A DNA stretch of 37,456 bases from Akkermansia muciniphila (lineage in GTDB: Bacteria > Verrucomicrobiota > Verrucomicrobiia > Methylacidiphilales > CAMAQI01), in assembly GCA_945883905.1 (NCBI GenBank), contig CAMCYL010000018.1, positions 1 to 37,456 on the forward strand, given 5' to 3'. The first letter of the stretch is position 1. The number at the start of each line of letters is the position of its first letter. A program made the translations under genes and the position numbers. The notes below the pieces were generated by a model that saw only the letters and a program-made list of their open reading frames with translations, was not told the origin of the DNA and did not search any database. Below are positions 24,512 to 33,098 of the stretch, piece after piece.

Positions 24512-25270
24512 TTAGTTACTGTTCCTTTGACGTTCAAAAAATTTCTTTAATCGTGCGACCGCAAGCGCATGAATTTGAGAGACCCGCGACTCTGTGAGAT
24601 CCATGACTTCCGCGATTTCACGAAGACGTAAGCCTTCATAATAATAGAGACTGATGACAATCAGTTGCTGTTTGGGGAGAGTTTGAAGTTGTTCTTTAAG
24701 AAGCTCGTGATCTTCATCGCGGAGCAAGTTTCCTAAGGCACTTTCTGTTTTTGTATCAGGAATGACCTCTTCATGGGTCACGGCCTCGCCATGTTCATCA
24801 TGAAAAGCCGGTTCTTGAAGAGAGAGAAAACTAATCGGTTTGATACGATCGAGAAGTTCTGAAAATTCTTCGGCATTGAGACCTAATTCCTTTTGAATCT
24901 CAGATTCTTCAGGCTCTCTTCCGTAAAGAGCTGCTAATTTTTCTTGAGCTCGTTCAAGACGTTTTGAATCTTCATGAACACTTCGGGGAACCCAATCGAG
25001 ACGACGAAGTTCATCAAGGACGCACCCGCGAATGCGGAGATGGCAATAACTATTGAGACTTGCTCCCCGAGAAGGGTCATAGCGAACGATCGCATCCATG
25101 AGCCCAATCACTCCGGAGCTAATCAGATCATCTTTAGAAATATGCGGGGGTAAGTAGATTGCAATTCGTGAAACGATATGGCGCACCAACGGGAGCATCG
25201 ACTCCACGAGCTTATGCTGCTCTTCGACCGAAGGCACGACATAAAGTTGGGCGGATAGCATTTCAGGCAT
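24512..25270 (-). CDS. fliA: RNA polymerase sigma-28 factor (FliA/WhiG)
   Basis: 252 aa. Region 2 (about residues 20-95) includes LVRHIVSRIAIYLPP, DDLISSGVIGLMDAIVRYDP and FxxY-like SLNSYCHLRIRGCVLDELRRLDWVPRSV, the FliA signature. Region 3 is near LYGREPEESEIQKELGL. Region 4 is the C-terminal helix-turn-helix LREIAEVMDLTESRVSQIHALAVARLK. It directs transcription of late flagellar genes, usually flagellin and chemotaxis. Downstream of flhA and before motA is a common position. No flgM anti-sigma factor is seen in the window. Confidence 0.95.
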   Translation of the reverse strand: MPEMLSAQLYVVPSVEEQHKLVESMLPLVRHIVSRIAIYLPPHISKDDLISSGVIGLMDAIVRYDPSRGASLNSYCHLRIRGCVLDELRRLDWVPRSVHEDSKRLERAQEKLAALYGREPEESEIQKELGLNAEEFSELLDRIKPISFLSLQEPAFHDEHGEAVTHEEVIPDTKTESALGNLLRDEDHELLKEQLQTLPKQQLIVISLYYYEGLRLREIAEVMDLTESRVSQIHALAVARLKKFFERQRNSN

Positions 25271-25273
25271 AAA

Positions 25274-25606
25274 TTACTTTTTTTTAGCGTTCTCTTTGGT
25301 TTCTTCTACTGTTTTTAAGTTTTTTCTTTCTGCCGCTTTAGCCGCAATCACTTTGTCTTCCTCTTCTACTCTTTTTTTATACTGTTCGATTTTCGTTTCG
25401 AGCCAAGCGCGAAGAAAGGTCACTGCGAGCCAACGGGCAAGCCATGCGAAAACGAGACCCATTAACCCCATAATAATAATGGAGGAGAGAAAATCGTTTT
25501 TATTGAGATAACTGATGGTGGTTCCTAATAGCACTCCAAACAGAGAGGCGATCTTCACTGTCTTTGAGACAAAAGTCGGTAGGGATGAAGTTTTTGATTG
25601 CGTCAT
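25274..25606 (-). CDS. Small membrane protein between flhA and fliA, unknown
   Basis: 110 aa. Two hydrophobic segments (about residues 18-36 and 38-68) are followed by a charged, probably coiled-coil tail (KIEQYKKRVEEEDKVIAAKAAERKNLK). No family is recognised. It sits 64 bp after flhA and 3 bp before fliA, exactly where flhF and flhG stand in many other bacteria, but shows no GTPase or ATPase motifs and is not a relative of either. Its place suggests a flagellar role. Confidence 0.6.
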   Translation of the reverse strand: MTQSKTSSLPTFVSKTVKIASLFGVLLGTTISYLNKNDFLSSIIIMGLMGLVFAWLARWLAVTFLRAWLETKIEQYKKRVEEEDKVIAAKAAERKNLKTVEETKENAKKK

Positions 25607-25670
25607 GAATCCTCCCTGAAGAGATTAAGTGATTTACCTGTGAGTTCAATCGTGAAAATGAAAAGAAATT

Positions 25671-27776
25671 TCATGCGTTTCCTCCGAGTGGGGCGCCAAT
25701 CGTATGAATTGCATGGAGCGGAACCTTTGAGGAGATTTCGTTATAAGCGAGGATTTTAAGGGTGGGAAAGGTTTCTGCAAAGAAACGTTTAATTCCGAGT
25801 CGAATCAAAGGAGAGCAAAGTAAAACGGGGGTCAATCCATCTTGGAGCATTTTTTGAATTCCCTGTTGAAGTTGATCGTGAAGATGTCTCGCTAAATGGG
25901 GATCCATGACAATGGCGATTTCTTGAGCGGTTTGACGAACGCATTTTGAAAGCATTTGTTCAATGTCCGGTTGGAGCGTGATCGAATGGAGCTTGGCTTC
26001 GCGAAGTTCCAGTTGGCGTCCGATTTCTAAGACGAGCGACTTCCGGCAGGCTTCACTGAGTTCATCTGGATTTTTAGAAAAGGTAATTTGATCGCAGAGT
26101 TTCTCGAGGATAATTCCAAACTCTCTGACAGAGAGCCCCTCTTGGAGAAGATTTTGGAGGACACGGTGAATGAGACCAAGAGAGAGCTGTAAGGCGGTCA
26201 TTTCTTGAACGACTGCGGGATCACTGTTCTTGAGTTGGTCGATCAGTTTTTGGACATCCTGACGGGAGAGAAGATCGGCAGAAATGGCCTTTAAAGTTTG
26301 ATTGGTATGGGTCACGAGAATAGAAAGGGGATCAACCACCGCATATCCCATCCGCTCCGCCTCACGTCTTTCTGTTTCCATGATCCATGTTGCAGGAAGT
26401 CCGAAAGCCGGTTCGGTGGTGACTCGTCCACGAAGGGGGCGTTGCATATTCCCGACTCCCATCGCAAGGAGTTGACCTGGGAAAAGTTCCCCGGCTGCGA
26501 TTTCATGTCCCCGAAGAAGAATTCGATAATGATGGGGGGAGAGCGTCGGATTATCTTTGACGGAGATTGGCGGAATCGTAATTCCGAGGTCGGTCGAGAG
26601 GGCGCGGCGAAGAGCGCTGAGTCGATCGAGCATATTTTGAACATTTCCAGAAACGAGCGGAAGCAGCCCCAGTCCCAGTTCAACGCCAAGAGGATCTACC
26701 GGTTTTGGGGTGACTTCAGTTTTCGGTTCCACTTTTTTGACTTCATTCTCTTTTTTAATTTTAGCCGCAGCCTCTTGAGCGGCCTGCGGATCTGGAAGTG
26801 CCGTTCCAATACCGATCAAAAGAGCCCCCATGACCGTTAAAATAATCCATGGAAATCCGGGAACCAGGGACATCAGAAACATCACGATGCCTGTTCCGAT
26901 AACGGTTTTTCGATTGGCGAGGATTTGACCCGCAATATCTTCTCCAAGTCCGGTCGTACTGTTGGATCGAGTGACGAGGATACCCGCGCCCGCTGAAATC
27001 AAGAGTGAGGGAATTTGAGTGACTAGCCCATCTCCGATGGTGAGAAGTGCGAACTTATGAAAGGATTCTCCCACTGTTAGGTTGAGATTAAAGACGCCAA
27101 TGGCAACGCCTCCGATGAGATTAATAAAGGTGATGAGAAGTCCGGCGATCGCATCTCCTCGAACAAATTTGCTCGCTCCATCCATCGCCCCATAGAAACT
27201 GGACTCTCGCTCTAATCCTTTCCGTCTTGCGCGTGATTCTTGCTCTGAAATAATTCCGGCATTTAAATCAGCATCGATGGCCATCTGCTTTCCAGGCATT
27301 GCATCTAAGGTGAAACGGGCTGCCACCTCTGCAACACGTCCTGCTCCTTTGGTGATGACGACGAAATTGATAATCGTCAAAATCAAGAAGACGATCATTC
27401 CGACGATGATACTATCGCCGACACTAAACTTGGCAAAAGTGTTAATCAAGGCCCCCGCATCTCCGGTGGTGAGAATGGCGCGGGTCGTGGCGATATTCAG
27501 TCCGAGCCTAAAAAGAGTGACAAAAAGGAGAATCGTTGGAAAAGCAAAAAACTCGGTCGGGTCCTTGAGATTTGAGATCGTTAAGATCACGAGAACCGAA
27601 AGGGCGATACTGAGTGAAAGGAGGAAATCGATTAAAAAAGGGGGAAGCGGCAAGACTAAAATAAAGATGATCGTGAGAAATCCAACGCTAAATAGGATAT
27701 CCCCTCGTTTCACAAGCGTTTGAGCGAGTGAAGTCATGGCATTCGCCGCAGCAGAGGGAGGAGGGGGGGTGGCCAT
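25671..27776 (-). CDS. flhA: Flagellar export gate protein FlhA
   Basis: 701 aa, full length. An N-terminal domain with about eight membrane helices (residues ~25-330) contains the FHIPEP signature RVAEVAARFTLDAMPGKQMA followed by IDADLNAGIISE and the RARRKGLERESSFYGAMDGA loop. The cytoplasmic nonameric-ring domain runs from about 380 to the end. It couples the proton gradient to export of flagellar subunits with FlhB, FliP, FliQ and FliR. It lies 3 bp after flhB; an Ala/Pro-rich start (MATPPPPSAAANAM) precedes the conserved part. Confidence 0.97.
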   Translation of the reverse strand: MATPPPPSAAANAMTSLAQTLVKRGDILFSVGFLTIIFILVLPLPPFLIDFLLSLSIALSVLVILTISNLKDPTEFFAFPTILLFVTLFRLGLNIATTRAILTTGDAGALINTFAKFSVGDSIIVGMIVFLILTIINFVVITKGAGRVAEVAARFTLDAMPGKQMAIDADLNAGIISEQESRARRKGLERESSFYGAMDGASKFVRGDAIAGLLITFINLIGGVAIGVFNLNLTVGESFHKFALLTIGDGLVTQIPSLLISAGAGILVTRSNSTTGLGEDIAGQILANRKTVIGTGIVMFLMSLVPGFPWIILTVMGALLIGIGTALPDPQAAQEAAAKIKKENEVKKVEPKTEVTPKPVDPLGVELGLGLLPLVSGNVQNMLDRLSALRRALSTDLGITIPPISVKDNPTLSPHHYRILLRGHEIAAGELFPGQLLAMGVGNMQRPLRGRVTTEPAFGLPATWIMETERREAERMGYAVVDPLSILVTHTNQTLKAISADLLSRQDVQKLIDQLKNSDPAVVQEMTALQLSLGLIHRVLQNLLQEGLSVREFGIILEKLCDQITFSKNPDELSEACRKSLVLEIGRQLELREAKLHSITLQPDIEQMLSKCVRQTAQEIAIVMDPHLARHLHDQLQQGIQKMLQDGLTPVLLCSPLIRLGIKRFFAETFPTLKILAYNEISSKVPLHAIHTIGAPLGGNA

Positions 27777-27779
27777 GGT

Positions 27780-28868
27780 TTAATTCCTCTCCGGGTTTTC
27801 GTTTTCTGAGGATTGACGGAATCCACGACGGTAGAGTTGAGCGAGAACATTGGCGACCGCTTGATAGTAAATCACAGGGATCGCCTCTCCGACTTCCCCA
27901 TGTTTAAAGAGACCACGAGCAAGTTCACGGTTTTCACGGATGGGGACAGCCCATCGAGCCGCTTCTTCTTTAATTTTGAGGGCATTGAGACGAATCCCCT
28001 TGGCGACGACAATCGGAACGGAGGTATCTCCACGGACATAGCGAAGGGCCACCGCATAATGGGTAGGATTGGTGACAACGATCGTCGCATCGGAGAGATC
28101 CTCTAAGGAACGAGAAAAAGACTTACGACGTTTTCTCCAGAAATTTCTTCGTCGATTCTTAAGTTCTGGTGAGCCTTCGTTTTGTTTATTTTCATCTTTC
28201 AGTTCCTCCAAGCTCATTCGATTATCTTTCTCGTATTGAAAACGTTGATATAAAAAATCTAGGAGTGCAATGACTCCGATTCCTAAAGCGACTCTCCAAC
28301 CGATCGACCAAGTAACCGCAATGAAAAAAGTGAAAAGTTCACGAACGCCTGTCGGTCTTGTAAAGACATCAGAGCTCATGAGTTGTTTAAAAGCGGCGTA
28401 AGCAAAGCAACCAATAATAATGAGTTTAACAATCGAGAAGATCGTTGAGACAAGTTTTTTAATCGAGAATAGATTTTTAATTCCGGCTATCGGATTCAGT
28501 TTTCCAAAATTAGGTTGCAACGGTTCATCGGTCAGGAGAAAGCCCACTTGCGCAATTTGAGAGATCGCTGCGGCGAGAGGGATCGAGAGAAGGAAAATAA
28601 CAGTCATGAGAATTAAGGAGTGATCATTCATGACTGAAAAAACAAAACTTGGATTTTCAAAGACAGAATTTCGACCCATTTGTTGGAAGCTTTCGGCCAT
28701 CGTATTTGAAACACTTTGGCCAATTATCGAACCAAAAACAATAATACCCGTCAGTCCTGCGATTAATACAGTGGCTGTCGTAATATCCTGACTTTTAGGA
28801 ACCTGTCCTTTATTACGAAGTTCCTCACGTCGTTTCGCTGAAGCCGGGAGTTCTTTGTTATCACTCAT
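27780..28868 (-). CDS. flhB: Flagellar export switch protein FlhB
   Basis: 362 aa. Four membrane helices lie between about residues 30 and 205, preceded by the conserved KRREELRNKGQVPKSQDI. The cytoplasmic domain contains NPTH (267-270), where autocleavage between Asn and Pro switches export from hook to filament substrates. The linker motif, usually MSKQEVKDE, reads MSLEELKDENKQNEGSPELK. It overlaps fliR by 4 bp (ATGA) and precedes flhA by 3 bp. Confidence 0.97.
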   Translation of the reverse strand: MSDNKELPASAKRREELRNKGQVPKSQDITTATVLIAGLTGIIVFGSIIGQSVSNTMAESFQQMGRNSVFENPSFVFSVMNDHSLILMTVIFLLSIPLAAAISQIAQVGFLLTDEPLQPNFGKLNPIAGIKNLFSIKKLVSTIFSIVKLIIIGCFAYAAFKQLMSSDVFTRPTGVRELFTFFIAVTWSIGWRVALGIGVIALLDFLYQRFQYEKDNRMSLEELKDENKQNEGSPELKNRRRNFWRKRRKSFSRSLEDLSDATIVVTNPTHYAVALRYVRGDTSVPIVVAKGIRLNALKIKEEAARWAVPIRENRELARGLFKHGEVGEAIPVIYYQAVANVLAQLYRRGFRQSSENENPERN

Positions 28869-29644
28869 GGGCGACTCACCGAAAGAGTATGTTTGAGCAT
28901 TTCAGTCACAAATGGAATAAGTCGTTCAAGTTGGTCTCGTACCATCAGAAGAAGGAGGGGAAGAAATAGAAGAATCGCCCCCAGTCCAACGAGGATTTTC
29001 ATGGTAAAGGCTTCCGCAAAAATATTGATTCCTTGAACCGCACGGGAAAGGAGCCCAACGGCAATGGTCAGAAAAAACATGACGGCCATAATTGGGGCTG
29101 CGATCATCAGTCCTCCGGCAAAAAGAGAGGCCCCGAGTTTAGCAATGATTTCCACATTATGAAGGCTATGAACCGCTGAAGCGAGAGGGACAATTCGAAA
29201 GCTTTCATGAATAGCCAAGATGAGGACTGAAAAATAATCGAGTGTCCAAAAATAAATCAAACCGACAATAAAAAGAATTTGACCGAAAACACCGCCATGA
29301 ATCGGACTCAGTGGATTGAGTTGTTGTCCCGCAAGCAGTCCCACTTCACTGTCAATAATCGACCCTCCAAATTGAAAGGTCGCAAAGATCATTCGTCCAA
29401 CGAGTCCCATCGCCATTCCCACAAAGACCTCGCCGCTTAAGAGGAGTAAAGAATCCCATCCGTTCGGGACCCCAAAAGGATTTGAGGGAATAACAGGGAG
29501 TAGGACTAAAGTCATCCAGATCATGAATGCGGTTTTGGCAGGACGTGGAATCGGAATTTCATTCATGCCGGGAGAGATCATAAAAAATCCGGTCAATCGT
29601 GCGGCGATGAGCCAGAATTTCATCGGATCGACCAGAAGGCTCAT
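28865..29644 (-). CDS. fliR: Flagellar export gate protein FliR
   Basis: 259 aa with about six membrane segments and the family motifs LTGFFMISPGMNEIPIPRPAK, FVGMAMGLVGRMIFATFQFGGSIIDSEVGL and a C-terminal hydrophobic tail. It forms the FliPQR export pore with FliP and FliQ. It overlaps fliQ by 4 bp and flhB by 4 bp, indicating tight translational coupling across the export-gate genes. Confidence 0.95.
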   Translation of the reverse strand: MSLLVDPMKFWLIAARLTGFFMISPGMNEIPIPRPAKTAFMIWMTLVLLPVIPSNPFGVPNGWDSLLLLSGEVFVGMAMGLVGRMIFATFQFGGSIIDSEVGLLAGQQLNPLSPIHGGVFGQILFIVGLIYFWTLDYFSVLILAIHESFRIVPLASAVHSLHNVEIIAKLGASLFAGGLMIAAPIMAVMFFLTIAVGLLSRAVQGINIFAEAFTMKILVGLGAILLFLPLLLLMVRDQLERLIPFVTEMLKHTLSVSRP

Positions 29645-29910
29645 TTGAGCACCTCACCTGCACGTTGAAAGAAAAGGGCGACCAAGGAGGTCATTTTTTC
29701 AAGCATCCACGGGGCCATGAGCCACATCGTTATTCCTGAGGCAATGAGTTTGGGAACAAAAGTAAGACTTTGTTCTTGAATGGAGGTGACCGATTGAAAG
29801 ATTCCGACGGCGACTCCGACGATCAGCGAGATGATGACGAGTGGGGCAATCACGATCGCTCCCTCAGTGAGGCAGATTTTAATGAGCTCATATGCCATGT
29901 CGGAGTTCAT
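29641..29910 (-). CDS. fliQ: Flagellar export gate protein FliQ
   Basis: 89 aa, the standard size, with two membrane hairpin helices: EGAIVIAPLVIISLIVGVAV and a second near ASGITMWLMAPWMLEKM. The conserved GIFQSVTSIQEQSLTFVPKL joins them. Four copies pack around FliP and FliR in the export pore. It is 6 bp after fliP and overlaps fliR by 4 bp. Confidence 0.95.
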   Translation of the reverse strand: MNSDMAYELIKICLTEGAIVIAPLVIISLIVGVAVGIFQSVTSIQEQSLTFVPKLIASGITMWLMAPWMLEKMTSLVALFFQRAGEVLK

Positions 29911-29916
29911 AGCGCA

Positions 29917-30693
29917 TTATCCTTGGAAGCTGGTGATGAGCGATTTAACAATTAAGGTCCATCCATCGACGAGAACAAAGACCATGAGCTTTAAAGGCAA
30001 AGAAACAACAGGAGGAGGAAGCATCATCATTCCCATGGAGAGTAAAATCGACGCAACGATCATATCGATCACCAAAAAGGGGAGTAGAATATATAAACCC
30101 ATTTGAAAAGCGGTTTTGATTTCCGATAACATATAGGCAGGGGTAACCACTGAAAGGGGGAGATCTTCGGGGGAGTTGACATTTGAAAGTGGTTTTGAGG
30201 CGAGATCCATAAAGAGTTTAATATCTTTTTCTCGTGTATATCGAAGCATGAAGGACTTCATCGTTTCGCCCGCTCTCTGGAGACCTTGTTCCGTTGTGAT
30301 CTTATTTTCGCGCATGGGGACAAGCGACTCTTTGTAAATCGTATCTAAAGTGGGATTCATGATAAAAAAAGTCATGAATAAGGCGAGAGCAATGACGACT
30401 TGATTCGGCGGTTGTTGGAGAGAGAGAGCGGTACGGAGAAAGGAGAGAACAATGATGATCCGGACGAAGGAGGTTGTCATGATCAAGATCGAGGGAGCAA
30501 CACTGAGAATGGTGAAAAGAATGAGGAGCTGGATATTGACCGAAAAATTTCCTGGTTTTCCACCTTGCGTGACGGAGATATTAATTTGATCGTTAGAGGA
30601 TTGAGCAAAAGAGGGTTCGCAGAGTAAAAAAAGAAAAAGGCAAATAGTTAAAATTGCCTTTGAATATCGAAAAAATGAGAGATCCGTTTTCAT
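29917..30693 (-). CDS. fliP: Flagellar export gate protein FliP
   Basis: 258 aa with a cleavable signal peptide (to about residue 30, ending SFAQS) and four membrane helices. Family motifs are ILIMTTSFVRIIIVLSFLRTAL, PPNQVVIALALFMTFFIM, TPAYMLSEIKTAFQMG and the final MMLPPPVVSLPLKLMVFVLVDGW. It is the main pore subunit of the FliPQR complex. It overlaps fliO by 4 bp at its start. Confidence 0.96.
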   Translation of the reverse strand: MKTDLSFFRYSKAILTICLFLFLLCEPSFAQSSNDQINISVTQGGKPGNFSVNIQLLILFTILSVAPSILIMTTSFVRIIIVLSFLRTALSLQQPPNQVVIALALFMTFFIMNPTLDTIYKESLVPMRENKITTEQGLQRAGETMKSFMLRYTREKDIKLFMDLASKPLSNVNSPEDLPLSVVTPAYMLSEIKTAFQMGLYILLPFLVIDMIVASILLSMGMMMLPPPVVSLPLKLMVFVLVDGWTLIVKSLITSFQG

Positions 30694-31013
30694 GGAGTTT
30701 TCTGGGGGGAGGGGTGATCTGGGGCGGGTTGTTTTACGGAGAAGGCTTTGAGGTCGATCGGATCGAGTTTTTGCCAGCTTGATCCGTTAGGAGTCTGCGA
30801 AAGAAGCATGAATTGATTTTCTACTTGGATTAAAAAAACCATATTTTTGGGACCCAGCCATTTTTTTTCAAGAATTTGAATCCATTGGGGAGAAGGGTTG
30901 AGCCACTGTTTGGGATTGAGACGGTTGCGATTAAGATAGAGCCAAGCGCCCACCAATGCTCCCGATATGAGAAGGAGGAGGAGCCAGCGCCACCATGTTA
31001 ATCCGTGATCCAT
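30690..31013 (-). CDS. fliO: FliO-like flagellar assembly protein
   Basis: 107 aa. One membrane segment (WWRWLLLLLISGALVGAWLYL) near the N-terminus is followed by a short cytoplasmic beta-rich region: ILEKKWLGPKNMVFLIQVENQFMLLSQTPNGSSW, the usual FliO pattern (K.l.pk..l.lvev.g..lLlg.t). It helps assemble the FliPQR pore. Position between fliN and fliP supports the call, since FliO is poorly conserved. It overlaps fliN by 1 bp and fliP by 4 bp. Confidence 0.8.
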   Translation of the reverse strand: MDHGLTWWRWLLLLLISGALVGAWLYLNRNRLNPKQWLNPSPQWIQILEKKWLGPKNMVFLIQVENQFMLLSQTPNGSSWQKLDPIDLKAFSVKQPAPDHPSPQKTP

Positions 31014-31255
31014 TATTGTTTTACAACCTCTGTGATTTTAATGCCTAGAGATTCGTTGACCACAACGACCTCACCACGACCCACGAGTCGACCGTTAACG
31101 AAAAGATCGACCGGTTCATCTGCCTTTTTTTCAAGCTCGATGACCGTTCCTGGGGAGAGTCCCATGACATCCCGAACCGCCATTTGGGTGCGACCAAGCT
31201 CGACGCTGAGTCCCACGGAGATATCCATGATTATATCGTTTACTGTTTCACTCAT
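31013..31255 (-). CDS. fliN: Flagellar motor switch protein FliN
   Basis: 80 aa, a minimal FliN consisting of the SpoA domain alone: DISVGLSVELGRTQMAVRDVMGLSPGTVIELEKKADEPVDLFVNGRLVGRGEVVVVNESLGIKITEV. Longer homologues have an N-terminal extension absent here. It forms the base of the C-ring with FliM and FliG. It is 12 bp after fliM and overlaps fliO by 1 bp. Confidence 0.96.
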   Translation of the reverse strand: MSETVNDIIMDISVGLSVELGRTQMAVRDVMGLSPGTVIELEKKADEPVDLFVNGRLVGRGEVVVVNESLGIKITEVVKQ

Positions 31256-31267
31256 AGCATTTTCCTT

Positions 31268-32329
31268 TTATCGATTGGCGAGGGGCGCCAAAATATTTTT
31301 GAGGGTATCCGGTTTAATTTTTGAAGTGACTTTAACGGTCATTTGTTGATCTGAATTCGTGTGAACGGTTCCGATGAATTTTTGCTGAGGTCCGAGGCTG
31401 ATGATGGCATCTTTGCACTTAAGATTATCGAGAAAGAGAACATCTCCAACCGCAAGATTATTGAGATCACGTAAAGTGAGTGAAAAGCCTTCCCAATTGG
31501 CCTTTATTGGAATCGGAAAATCATAAAGCGGAGAGCTTTGATCCTCCGGAAGTTTATTAAAATTTACATTATCACGGATATTCGCATGAACCTCGGCCAT
31601 GAGATCATCAATCATTCCCTCAATGGTATAAAAGGGAAAAATAAATCTCATTCCTGCAACCACATCCCCAAAACGGGCCTCCATTTCTAAAAAGAGCATG
31701 ACCTCATCTGGATTCGCAAGCTTTAAAAATCGAGCCGTATTTTCATGCCCAATAATTTCGACCTCTAATTTTTTGTATTTCAGCCATGAATCAGAGTACT
31801 CTTTCAGGATCATTTTAATGAAATTTTGAAGAACCTCGACTTCAATGTCGGTAAACTCACGTTCGTTCTTAATTCCATGTCCGGGCCCCCCCATCATTCG
31901 ATCGAGAACTGTCAGCCCAAGTCGAGGCGAGAGATCGAGAAGGCACATTCCCTCCAAGGGATTGAGTTTAAAAAGGGTGAGATGACTGGGAACAGGGATA
32001 TTTTCTAAAATATTTTTATACGGAAGAGTCTCTAGACGTGCCATTTGAATTGCAAATTCAAGCCGAAGGTAGGTGGAGAGTCGTGCTCCAAGACTGCGAA
32101 TCATCTCTTCATGTTTGATTCGTAAACGGCGAAGACGTTCGGGGGTGAGAAAGACGGGACTTCTAAAGTCGTAGCCTTGAACGGAGTTTACTTGACCGGG
32201 TTTACGTTTGCGATTTGAGAGAACCGTTGCGTCGGAAGAGCCTGCGTCTCCGCCTAAACCGGCTAAAAGAGCCTCGACCTCATTTTGAGATAGAACCTCT
32301 GCAGATGCGGCATTATTCGGGTCAGACAT
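31268..32329 (-). CDS. fliM: Flagellar motor switch protein FliM
   Basis: 353 aa. The N-terminal LSQNEVEALLAGLGG is the CheY-binding segment, so a CheY-type chemotaxis system is likely in this organism. The middle domain carries LDRMMGGPGHG, where FliG binds. The C-terminal SpoA domain includes LTLRDLNNLAVGDVLFLD. It lies 15 bp after fliL. The final 55 residues resemble the FliN domain with which it pairs. Confidence 0.96.
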   Translation of the reverse strand: MSDPNNAASAEVLSQNEVEALLAGLGGDAGSSDATVLSNRKRKPGQVNSVQGYDFRSPVFLTPERLRRLRIKHEEMIRSLGARLSTYLRLEFAIQMARLETLPYKNILENIPVPSHLTLFKLNPLEGMCLLDLSPRLGLTVLDRMMGGPGHGIKNEREFTDIEVEVLQNFIKMILKEYSDSWLKYKKLEVEIIGHENTARFLKLANPDEVMLFLEMEARFGDVVAGMRFIFPFYTIEGMIDDLMAEVHANIRDNVNFNKLPEDQSSPLYDFPIPIKANWEGFSLTLRDLNNLAVGDVLFLDNLKCKDAIISLGPQQKFIGTVHTNSDQQMTVKVTSKIKPDTLKNILAPLANR

Positions 32330-32344
32330 GAGGGATTCCGGTTT

Positions 32345-33013
32345 TTATTGGATGATGAATTCAGTAAAACTAACGCTATCGACTTTGCCCTCAGTGAGGA
32401 GTGCGTTAATATTGGTGATAATCTCGGTGCGGAGCATTCCATAGGCAGTCGGAGAGGTGAGTTCATCCATCGTTTTTCGAGAAAGAATTTGGATAATGAG
32501 ATCACGAACCTTGGCATTACTGCCTTCGAGCTCATGAACAACATCAGGAGGGGCATGAAAACTGATTGATGATTTGAGAACACGTCCGGCTCGAGTTCCA
32601 GAGACGTTGACTAATATGTCTGTCAGTGGAAACTCACCGAGACTTTTTTCACCGGAAGCACTGCTTGTTCCTCCGTGACCTCCTTCCTCCTTTTTAGCCT
32701 CGCCATGCCCCTCTGTTTTTTTAGCTTCACCGTGTCCTTCCTCTTTTTTAGCCTCACCATGTTCTGTTTTTCCAGCGGCATGTTCTGTGACAGGGGTTTC
32801 ATCCTCCGCAACGGCGTGGACCGGGGGGGATGATTGCATTTTTTCGAGACTCGGCATCACCATGAATTTCCACATGGCAAATACCCCTCCCAACATAATC
32901 AAGACCATTCCTCCGACGACCCCAAAAAAGAGTCCGGTGGAGACCCCTTTTGCTTCTGCTGGAGGCGCCTCGGCTGGAGCGGCCTCTTTTTTCTCTTCTG
33001 GTTTATCGGACAT
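32345..33013 (-). CDS. fliL: Flagellar basal body-associated protein FliL with a repeat-rich linker
   Basis: 222 aa. An Ala/Glu/Pro-rich cytoplasmic start (residues 1-24), one membrane helix (26-50), then a charged linker containing three units of HGEAKK(E/T)EG at residues 85-113 (32675-32761), and a FliL domain (about 125-222) ending SVSFTEFIIQ. FliL rings surround the stator units. The linker is longer than in most FliL proteins and its histidines are unusual. It starts the fliL-M-N-O-P-Q-R-flhB-flhA run, 85 bp after flgE. Confidence 0.9.
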   Translation of the reverse strand: MSDKPEEKKEAAPAEAPPAEAKGVSTGLFFGVVGGMVLIMLGGVFAMWKFMVMPSLEKMQSSPPVHAVAEDETPVTEHAAGKTEHGEAKKEEGHGEAKKTEGHGEAKKEEGGHGGTSSASGEKSLGEFPLTDILVNVSGTRAGRVLKSSISFHAPPDVVHELEGSNAKVRDLIIQILSRKTMDELTSPTAYGMLRTEIITNINALLTEGKVDSVSFTEFIIQ

Positions 33014-33098
33014 AGATCCCTCGTTGGTTGGTTCGGTTGCTGGATTCCATTCGTTTCTAAAGCATTTTAGAAAAATGAAAATTCATATTTTTAAAAGA

